Assembly: GCA_022818135.1 (NCBI GenBank)
Contig: JAFMSR010000006.1
Location: 29,722,685-29,786,684 of the forward strand
Length of the DNA: 64,000 nt
Direction of reading: 5' to 3'
From: Saxidomus purpurata
Taxonomy: Eukaryota > Mollusca > Bivalvia > Venerida > Veneridae
Under the pieces are notes generated by a model. The model was not told where the DNA came from, did no database searches, and saw only the letters and a program-made list of their open reading frames with translations. Made by a program: the position numbers and the translations under genes. This document shows positions 55,931-64,000 of the stretch, piece after piece. Position 1 is the stretch's first letter. Every line of letters starts with the position of its first letter.

Positions 55931-57259
55931 TTAGCTCACCTGGCACAAAGTGCCGAAGTGAGCTATTAGGATCACATTCCGTCCGTCGTCCGTCCGTATG
56001 TCCGTCCGTCCACCCACCATTTCCTTCAAACGACATCTCCTCTGAAACCACTGGGCAAATGTTGATGAAACTTTGCAGGGATGTACCTTGCATGAAGTTC
56101 TATCAAAGTTGTTCAAAGAATTCCATTCCATGCAGAACTCTGGTTGCTATGGCAGCAAATAGGAAAAACTTTAAAAATCTTCCTCTCAGAAACCACAAGG
56201 CCTAGAGCTCAGATATTTAGCATGTAGCATTGTCTAGTGGACCTCTACCAATATTGTTCATATTATGACCCCCAGATCAAAATTGACCCCACACGGGGGG
56301 TCACTTAGTTTTACATCTATAGAGGCTTATATAGGAAAAACTTTAAAAATCTTCTTCTCTGAAACCACAAGGCCTAGAGCTTAGATATTTGGCATGTAGC
56401 ATTGTCTAGTGGACCTCTACCAAGATTGTTCAAATTATGCCCCCCAGGTCAAAATTGACCCCGCACGGGTGGTCACTTAGTTTTGCATAGGCTTATATAG
56501 GAAAAACTTCAAAAATCTTCTTTTCTGAAACCACAAGGCCTAGAGCTTAGATATTTGGCATGTAGCATTGGCTAGTGGACCTCTATCAAGATTGTTCAAA
56601 TTATGACCCCCGGGTTAAGATTGACCCCACAGGGGGGTCACTTAGTTTTACATAGGCTTATATAGAAACAACTTTTAAAATCTTCTTCTCTGAAACCACA
56701 AAGCCTAGAGCTTAGATATTTGGCATGTAGCATTGGCTAGTGGACCTCTACCAAGATTGTTCAAATTATTACCCCCGGGTCAAAATTGACCTCAGACAGG
56801 GGTCACTTAGTTTTACATAGGCTTATATAGGCAAAAACTTTCAAAATCTTCTCTGAAACCACAAGGCCTAGAGCCTAGATATTTGACATGTAGCATTGTC
56901 TTGTGGACCTCTATCAAGATTGTACAAATTATGCCTCGGGATCAAAATTGACCTTGCCCGGGGTGTCACTTAGTTTTACATAGGTTTATATAGGAAAAAC
57001 TTTAAAAATCTTCTTCTCTGAGACCACAAGGCCTAGAGCTTTGATATTTGGCATGTAGCATTGCCTGGTAGACCTCTTCAAAGTTTGTTCAAATTATGCC
57101 CCTGGGTCAAAATTGGCCTTTCCTTTGGGGGGGGGTCATTTGGTTTACAAAGATGTATATTGGAAAACCTATTTGGTATATAACATTGTCTAGTGATCTT
57201 CCACCAGGCAAGTGGACTTGTACCAACTTGAGCGATATAGGGCCATCTTGGCCCTCTTG
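55931..57259 (+). mobile_element. tandem-repeat Helitron-like element, copy D (most complete)
   Basis: Left end TTAGCTCACCTGGCACAAAG then TGCCGAAGTGAGCT folds into a hairpin. A TCCGTCCGTC-rich segment follows, then about seven 150-165-bp cassettes (AACCACAAGGCCTAGAGCTT ... TCAAAATTGACC ... TCACTTAGTTTTACATAGGC), then a right segment (TTCCACCAGGCAAGTGGACT) and terminal hairpin AGGGCCATCTTGGCCCT plus CTTG before host T. Non-autonomous; long open frames across it are artefacts. Confidence 0.8.
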
Positions 57260-57419
57260 TTTTATTCTTGTAGATGTTCATTTACTTTTCTTACTTAAAC
57301 ATTGTCTTGCCCTTGTCTTATGTCTGTCTGTCTGTCCACTTAAACTTATCCGCTCTTACAAGAGCCCCTCGATGGATTTTGACCCAAACCAGTATGAAGA
57401 GTTTTTATTGTTTTGTTTT

Positions 57420-58726
57420 TTAGCTCGACTTTTCTATGAAAAGGGGAGCTATCCTACTCGCCCCGGCGTCGGCGTGAGCGTCACACCAATGTTAAAGTTT
57501 GTGTACCACCCCAAATATTTTCAAAGTCCGTTGAGATATTGCTTTGAAACTTTGCACACTTGTTCACCATCATGACCCCAACCTGTACACAGGAGGAGGT
57601 AACTCTTATCAAGCATTTTGACAGAATAATGCCCCTTTTTAGACTTAGAATTTATGTTAAAGTTTGCGTACCACCTCAAATATTTTCAAAGTGCATTGAC
57701 ATATGGCCTTGAAACTTTGCATACTTGTTCACCATCATGTCCCCAATCTCTACACAAGAGGAGGTAACTCTATCAAGCATTGTGACAGAATTATGCCCCT
57801 TTTTCAACTTAGAATTTATGTTAAAGTTTGCGTATCACCTCAAATATTTACAAAGTGCATTGACATATGGCCTTGAAACTTTGCATACTTGTTCACCATC
57901 ATGTCCCCAATCTCTACACAAGAGGAGGTAACTCTATCAAGCATTTTGACAGAATTATGCCCCTTTTTCAACTTAGAATTTATGTTAAAGTTTGCGTACC
58001 ACCTCAAATATTTTCAAAGTGCATTGACATACGGCCTTGAAAATTTGCGTACTTGTTCACCATCATGTCCCCAATCTCTACACACGAGGAGGTAACTCTA
58101 TCAACCATTTTGACAGAATTATGCCCCTTTTTCAACTTAGAATTTATGTTAAAGTTTGCGTACCACCCCAAATATTTTCAAAGTGCATTGACATATGGCC
58201 TTTAAACTTTGCATACTTGTTCACCATCATGTCCCCAATCTCTACACAATAGGAGGTAACTCTATCAAGCATTTTGACATAATTATGCCCCCTTTTTCAA
58301 CTTAGAATTTATGTTAAAGTTTGCGTACCACCTCAAATATTTTCAAAGTGCATTGACATATGGCTTTGAAACTTTGCATACTTGTTCACCATCATGTCCC
58401 CAATCTCTACACAATAGTAGGTAACTCTATCAAGCATTGTGACATAATTATGTCCCCTTTTGGACTTAGAATTTATGTTTAAGTTGGCGTGCCACCCCAA
58501 ATATTTTCAAAGTCCATTGAGAAATTGCTTTGAAACTTTGCACCCATGTTCACAATCCTGTCTGTAAGCAAGAGAAGATAACTCTGTGAAAATGTTTCTT
58601 GATTTGTACAAGTTTGGAAATTCCTAGTTAAAGTAGTTAAAGTCTTGTGTGCCCTTAACTGTCAAAGTTTTGTTTTATTGGCAGGCACTAAAAAATTCGA
58701 GCGCACTGTCCTACTGACAGCTCTTG
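57420..58726 (+). mobile_element. Helitron-like element, TTAGCTCGAC family, plus copy
   Basis: Left end TTAGCTCGACTTTTC, then CCCCGGCGTCGGCGTGAGCG. The core is seven copies of a cassette of about 164 bp starting GTTAAAGTTTGCGTACCACC near 57490, 57655, 57820, 57984, 58148, 58312 and 58476; the inner copies are nearly identical. The right end is ACTGTCCTACTGACAG then CTCTTG before host T. Same family as 21337-23407. Repeated short open frames are cassette artefacts. Confidence 0.75.
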
Positions 58727-58734
58727 TTCAATTT

Positions 58735-59750
58735 CAAACTTGGTAGGAAACATCAGCTGATCAGTATGAAGTCTAGTTGGGCATGTTACAGTTTGGGGTC
58801 TTATGGTTAAAGGATCAATGTCAAAGTGGCCTGAAACTTAAAAAATCCTGTCAGCACCTCCTGTGAGATTTTATTCAAACTTGTTGGGAAACATCAATAT
58901 GAAGTCCAGGGTCATAAAGGTAAAGGTCAAGGCCAAAGGGGCCTGAAACTTGATAAAACCCGTGTCTGCTCTTCATCTCCAAATTTTCAACAAAGTTGGT
59001 GAGAAGCATCAGTAAGAAAAGTAGTCGTGCATATTACAGTTTGGGGACATGTGACAGTGGTCAACAAATCAAGGTCACAGGGGAATGAAACTTGAAAGTT
59101 TTGTTGGCTCTTCACAGCCAAGACCAGTTGTTGCGTTTTCATAAAAATTAATGGGAAGCATTAGAACGAAGTCTAGTTGTGCACATTGTAATTTAGAGTC
59201 ATAATCTCATATCTTATGGTTAAAGTTCAAGGTCATAGGGGCCTGAAACTTGAAAATTGTGATTGTGTTTCTGTCTTCATCTCCAAAAGGTAGTGCCAAA
59301 AGGCCTTGTTGGATTTTATGACACTTGGTGGGAAGCATGTTATAATTTCCGGGTCATATGGTTAAAGGTCACAGTCACAGGGGCCTTAAATCTTGTCTGC
59401 TCTTTATGGTTTATGATCAATTACAGAAGAACAGTTGGTCCTAGGATAATATCATTTTGTAGGCTTATTGGTCATCAGTGGAAAACCCCTATTTTGGGGT
59501 CAAAAGTCCAGGTTATAACTTACGGTTCCTTTAAAAAAATGGCTTCTGATAAATAACTGAAGAACCAGTGGTTGTCTGATGATATAACTTGGTAAGCTTA
59601 TTGATCATTGCCAGTGGAAGACCCCTGTTGATATTTGGGTCAAAGGTCAATGTCAGAAGGACAATAGTTTCTAATCAATAACCGAAGAACAGTTAATCAT
59701 AGGATGATATAACTTGTACGCTAATTGGTGATAACCTATGAATGATACCT
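58735..59750. repeat. diverged cassettes of a further repeat family
   Basis: Recurring order: TT(G/A)GT(G/A)GGAA(A/G)CAT, then AGTATGAAGTCTAGTTG, then ACAGTTTGGGG, then GTCAAAG then GGCCTGAAACTTG. Copies begin about 58742, 58880, 59000 and 59150. The matching right end (GGGACAGCTCTTG) is probably at 60970-60982, beyond the nested copy E. Confidence 0.5.
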
Positions 59751-59752
59751 TT

Positions 59753-60695
59753 TTAGCCCGTGCCGGTGGGCCCTTAGTTTTTGCATAGGCGTATATAGGA
59801 AAATCTTTAAAAATCTTCTTTTTTGAAACCAGAAGGCCTAGAGCTAAGATATTTGGCATGTAGCATTGTCTAGTGGACCTCTTCAAAGTTTGTTCAAATT
59901 ATGCCAGTGTTCCCACTCAGTATTTTTTTCAAGGGTATACTTACCCCCTGGACACAAAAAGAAGGGGTAAATCTCAATTTTTGGGGGTACGAAAATTATA
60001 TGATAGACAAGCGGTGACCGTTTAAATTTTTTACAACCCTCGGCAACCACTTGTTATGAAACAGTTTCGGGTACTTTTTCCGACTTTTAACACTACTCGT
60101 AGTTGTTTCAGTACTTGTGGATGGTAACTCTTCACTTTGTTGTTGGGCATCATTTATTTTATTCGCCGTGAAGCAAAACACAATGCCTTGTCTGCCATAT
60201 TTTTGCAGACGAAGCCCAGATCATTAGATTGGTCACAATTTTAAAGTGCTCATATAAATTCCCAAAGCATTCAAATATGAAACCCGTCTACATTTCATGA
60301 CGTCAATGGTAAATCAACAGCAGTTATGCCGACCGATTTGTCGGGAAAGTAGAATTTCAATGATCTATTTTTAGAACATACAGAGGGATTCCAGCTGAAC
60401 ATATTCGTCCCCTGGCATTTTCTGTGAGGGGGGCGATCTCGCACGTGGTGAAAATTATTTGCGCGATATTTAATATTTTTGCGTGATTTACGTAATAATT
60501 TACGAGAGTGGGAACACTGTTATGCCCCTGGGGTCAAAATTGACCTTGCCCAGAGGGAGGGGGGGGGGGGGTCACTTGTTTTACAAAGGCGTATATAGGA
60601 AAACCTTTTTGGTATATAACATTATCTAGTGATCTTCCACCAGGCAAGTGGACTTGTACCAAGGTGAGCTATATAGGGCCATCTTGGCCCTCTTG
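59753..60695 (+). mobile_element. tandem-repeat Helitron-like element, copy E (short)
   Basis: Starts TTAGCCCGTGCCGG, carries about one cassette (GGCCTAGAGCTAAGATATTT), is interrupted at 59905-60519 by a TIR transposon, and ends with the standard right segment and AGGGCCATCTTGGCCCT plus CTTG before host T at 60695. Confidence 0.7.
59905..60519 (-). mobile_element. TIR transposon, CAGnnTnCCCACTCA family, copy 2, nested in copy E
   Basis: 615 bp with perfect 14-bp inverted ends CAGTGTTCCCACTC / GAGTGGGAACACTG and a 6-bp target duplication TTATGC (59899-59904, 60520-60525). Removing it restores the cassette phrase CAAATTATGCCCCTGG. An internal minus-strand frame (about 59996-60190) reads FCFTANKINDAQQQSEELPS then KYPKLFHNKWLPRVV; no complete transposase. 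Ends resemble hAT elements, though hAT normally duplicates 8 bp. Confidence 0.8.
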
Positions 60696-60982
60696 TTAGT
60701 TTTAGGTCAGTGAGTCAAAAGTCAAGGTCATATAAAAATTATGAAGAAAGGGTGGGGGAGACATTTTTTTTTCTCAATTCTAGTTTGTCCTTACATTTTT
60801 GCGTTTCCATGCTGTAACTTTGTCATGTATTGAAGGATTTAAATTAACTTGACATAAATGTTCAGCTCATTAAGACAATGTGTCTTGTGCAAGACTGAAG
60901 TCCCTACCTCAAAGGTTAAGGTCACACAGACTGTGGGATACCTCACTTGGTGGCATTTGTCACTTACGAGGGACAGCTCTTG
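60696..60982 (+). mobile_element. right-end segment of a Helitron-like element
   Basis: Ends TTACGAGGGACAGCTCTTG before host T, like the 57420 family. It probably belongs to the repeat at 58735-59750, with copy E inserted between. Confidence 0.5.
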
Positions 60983-61456
60983 TTCTCCTATATTTTGCAA
61001 TGAGCATTTATAAATTAATTGATAATGTGTAATCGATAAACACATTATGCGATAAGCTCCTTTCAAGGGAGACAATTTTGTTGATAAGCCAATAAATCTG
61101 AAGAGACATTTTTGGATGAATATATAAGCACAGATCAAGGTAAAGATCCCAGATATAATGTCTACAATGTATGGCTTTTAACCATGTTAAAAGAGTGATC
61201 TGACAGGAGGTTGGAATGTAAAAAATTAATTTACTAAAACGATTTTGCTGATTGTTTGCTTTTAAAATACATTAATAATTAATGCTTTATTTTCATGTTT
61301 GTAAGACTTATAGAAAGATGAGGGTAAGTTAGAAAATTCAGGCTTCTCATGGGCTCCTTAAAATGTTAAACTGGATATGGACAGGGATGTGTATTATGTA
61401 CTTATATACAGTATTTTTAAGCATGTCTAGCTTTTAAAACATTGCTTATTGCTTTT

Positions 61457-62397
61457 TCGTGATTTATTGTGATCGCTTGGTGTCCTTCGTCTGTCTGTTC
61501 ACATCCAAGTGTATGCAAAATAGGCTACCTTTTTCACTGGATCTTGGTGATACTTGTTCAGAATGAATATCTGGATGAAATCTAGGTCAAGATCAAATAT
61601 AGGTCATTTTGGTTCTAAAGGTCACCAAGTCAGGTCATAGGAAAACCTTGTGTATACAATAGAGGCTGCATATTTCATCGGATCATCATGAATCTTTGTT
61701 AGAATGAGTGTCTTGATGAATTCTAAGTTCAGTTAGAATATAGGTCATCTTGGGTAAAAAACTAGGTCACCAAGTGAGGTCATAGGAAAACCTTGTGTAT
61801 ACAATAGAGGCTGCATATTTCATCGGATCATCATGAATCTTTGTTAGAATGAGTGTCTTGATGAATTCTAAGTTCAGTTAGAATATAGGTCATCTTGGGT
61901 AAAAAACTAGGTCACCAGGTCAAATCATAGTAAAACCTTTTGTTTGCAATAGAGGCTGCATTTTTCATTGAGTGTATTGAAATCTAGTTTGAGTTCATAG
62001 ATGGTTCATTTTGGATCAAAAATTACGTCACCAGGTGGAATCGTTGAAAAATCATGTGTATGCAGCAGACAAATGGTAGAGGCTGCATTTTCCATTGGAC
62101 TTTTGTGAAACTTTGTTAAAACGAGTGTCTTGATGAAATCTAGTTAGAAAATGGGTCATATCAGGTCAAAAACTAGGTCATCATTGCACAACAAAGGAAA
62201 ATCTTGTTGACACTAGAGCTCACATTTGATCACCAAACGTCTTGAAAATTGGTCAGAATGATAATCTTTAATGATCTCAAGGTCAGGTTCCTATCTGGAA
62301 CACATGGGGTCAAAAACTTGGTGAAAATTTTACAGAGTAGTTTCTTGATGAGCAATGTCACTCTGGTGGGCAATGTAGGGCCGTCATGGTCCTCTTG
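61457..62397 (+). mobile_element. Helitron-like repeat element, GTCACCAAGTC family
   Basis: Left segment ATTGTGATCGCTTGGTGTCC then GTCTGTCTG. About five cassettes of about 145 bp contain GGTCATTTTGG, AACTAGGTCACCA(A/G)GT and TAGAGGCTGCAT. Right end AGGGCCGTCATGGTCCT plus CTTG before host T. Two neighbouring cassettes (61633-61922) are identical. Confidence 0.65.
61633..61922. repeat. perfect 145-bp tandem duplication
   Basis: GTCATAGGAAAACCTTGTGT recurs with a period of 145 bp, and the whole cassette (to AACTAGGTCACCA) is identical between the two copies, whereas other cassettes of the element are strongly diverged. A recent duplication, or an assembly duplication. Confidence 0.8.
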
Positions 62398-62410
62398 TTA
62401 AATGTTAATT

Positions 62411-62480
62411 GGCTAGCTCACCTAAAACTACAGGTTTAGCGTGAGTTATTGTGACCAGGAGCAATGTCTGTCTTCTTTTA
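62411..62480 (+). mobile_element. left-end fragment of a Helitron-like element
   Basis: TGGCTAGCTCACCTAAAACT then ACAGGTTTAGCGTGAGTTAT forms the typical left hairpin (AGCTCAC/GTGAG) followed by TGTGACCAGGAGCAATGTCT. No cassette or right end follows. Confidence 0.5.
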
Positions 62481-63470
62481 ACACTGGTTGACAACAAGAT
62501 AAAGAGTTGTGTAATATAATGAAATAACTGGTTCAAACTGCTCCAAACTGAGGATTGAAATTGAAATAAAGAACACAAGAACAAAACCTTAACGCTATAC
62601 AATTTAAGTATTGTCTGTATAATTTATTAGACTACCAGTCGTAGATCTATACATTTTAAGTAGTCCATGTGAACAATTTTAGTTTTAGTTACTGCATGTT
62701 GTGACTGCCTGTAGATGAGATTATTCGAAATTTTTATTTCTTCTGTAAGGCTGAAATGTTCAAGACTTTTGCAGTATCTTTAACATGTTTAACACAAAAC
62801 AAATTAAAGGAGAAAAACCAAAGGTATCTGATAGAAAAAAAAACTTGAAAATTCCAGAGAAAACTTTTAAGTGCGTACATTTTTGTATAATTGGAAAACT
62901 GATTTATAAAATCTATTTCTATTGTGATGCCCAAGTGGTTGTATTACAACATAGTAGCTTTAATAATATGAGAGTGCTAAAATCTACAGCTTGCATGTGG
63001 AGGTGCGTTCAAAACGTACCATTCAAGTGTATAAATATTTCAGCCTTTTTTTTACGATTCTGCATTACAAGAGAATGCCTGACTGTTTTTTCTAACAAGC
63101 ATGTGTTGAGCTTGACATAGTTGGAACAGTTTGGGTTTGGTGTCTTATGTGTTTGTTTGTCTGTCTATCTTTCCATCTTTTGTTTGTATTGACCATGTTG
63201 ACTCAAACTTGCGTATAAATTGGTTGTTTATGAAAGAATTTAAGACATTGTGTTCACCCGCATTGACAGGCACAGTCTGTATAGCACAAAGGTCATGGTC
63301 ACACAGATTAAACATGTTAAAGGTCATGTGAATACTATATAGCTTCTCTGAACGGTAATTTTCTTTAAGTTTAGAGAATAATAAAAGTTTACAGTTCTTA
63401 CACAGAACCAAATCTGTAACTCGGTTTAATGCCTCATATATTAATTACTGCAAAATATAACATCTTTTGG
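62481..63470. other. stretch without supported features
   Basis: AT-rich; open frames are short, overlap on both strands and have no splice-site or family support. Nothing recognisable. Confidence 0.4.
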
Positions 63471-63484
63471 CTATATGGATTAAA

Positions 63485-63674
63485 GGGGAGCGGTGGTGTA
63501 GAGGTTAAGGTGCCGACCCGCTCATCCGGGAGGATGCGGGTTCGAGCCCCACTGGGGTCATGACCGTACCTTTTCATATGACACCAGTACTGGTTTTTCC
63601 AGGAAGTGAACTCGAGAGTGACTCGATAAGCTGCAAGCTTTCTTCACATTCGAGCTAAAACAAATTAGTATAAA
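63485..63674 (+). mobile_element. tRNA-derived SINE, family S1 copy 2, with 14-bp target duplication
   Basis: GGGGAGCGGTGGTGTAGAGG (A-box) and GATGCGGGTTCGAGCCCC (B-box), then the S1 body GTACTGGTTTTTCCAGGAAG, GAGAGTGACTCGATAAGCTG and a short A-rich end. It is flanked by the exact direct repeat CTATATGGATTAAA (63471-63484 and 63675-63688), the mark of LINE-driven insertion. About 190 bp; likely the youngest SINE in the window. Confidence 0.9.
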
Positions 63675-64000
63675 CTATATGGATTAAAACTGCCTATGTT
63701 CACAGTTGAGGGATAAAAAACTTTGCAGTGTTTTCTCATGGTAGTAAAGCATGTCACATAATTCTAGGTTTTAAAGTTGTACAAAAGTCAAGGTCACAAT
63801 TTAGGGTTAAAGGTCAAAGTTAAAAATTTTTTTTTATCAAAATACCAATTTCCAAGTTTTTTTAGAGCAAAAGATGCAAAATAAAAGAATCATGCAATTA
63901 AAATAAAACAGCCATCACCAACCCTATTTTTTATCCTTTTTTTGCAAGGAGACCGAAAACATACATAATATTATTTGTTTTGGCCTTAAAGCCTGTCCAG

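Noticed and set aside
57096..58252. Overlapping plus-strand open frames of up to 159 codons
   Set aside because: They run through tandem cassettes and repeat themselves with the cassette period; no start or family support.
57490..58560. Regular direct repeats, considered as a CRISPR array
   Set aside because: The 164-bp units are contiguous without unique spacers, and the genome is eukaryotic; it is a minisatellite.

Overview
The window is nuclear DNA of an animal. It is AT-rich and intron-rich, and dense in small non-autonomous transposable elements. The element types point to a marine bivalve mollusc: tRNA-derived SINEs, tandem-repeat-cored elements with a cassette period near 150-165 bp, and MITEs. 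That assignment is inference from element style and protein similarity; no species marker is present.

Three protein genes can be built from exon structure. (1) 8886-11254, minus strand: a three-finger C2H2 zinc-finger protein of about 475 residues, three exons visible, 5' end not found. (2) 12988-18608, plus strand: a complete five-exon SRP19 gene (157 residues), the 19-kDa protein of the signal recognition particle. It is divergent from gene 1. (3) 28330-43326, minus strand: a complete twelve-exon MAP2K7/hemipterous (MKK7) gene, 400 residues, the MAP kinase kinase that activates JNK. All of its phases join in frame and the kinase landmarks are intact. A fourth, unassigned gene may begin at 55743 on the plus strand, where an 18-codon exon ends in a clean donor.

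The rest is mostly transposon. 1-8600 is non-coding with old repeats. SRP19 introns hold a TIR element with a 9-bp target duplication (13963-14997), a palindromic/CRE repeat composite (15715-16033) and a tandem-repeat element (17106-18075). The MAP2K7 introns hold a nested cluster of tandem-repeat elements that split a 94-bp host duplication (34656-37546), a palindrome with 61-bp arms next to exon 4, two CAG-ended TIR elements and several SINEs. 43990-45200 holds a SINE head beside a giant poly(T) tract. 46564-51371 is a broken Ty3/gypsy-type LTR retrotransposon (gag, zinc knuckle, protease, integrase; reverse transcriptase lost), interrupted by a non-LTR retrotransposon and another insert. 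52829-53750 is a composite repeat carrying a TATA box and a 113-codon exon; an apparent internally deleted copy lies in SRP19 intron 2. 55931-62400 is almost entirely tandem-repeat elements, one carrying a nested TIR transposon.

The main unifying observation is a set of element families that share a left end TTAGCTC and a right end hairpin plus CTCTTG, always followed by T. They behave like Helentron/HINE-type (Helitron-like) non-autonomous elements and supply much of the repeat mass here.
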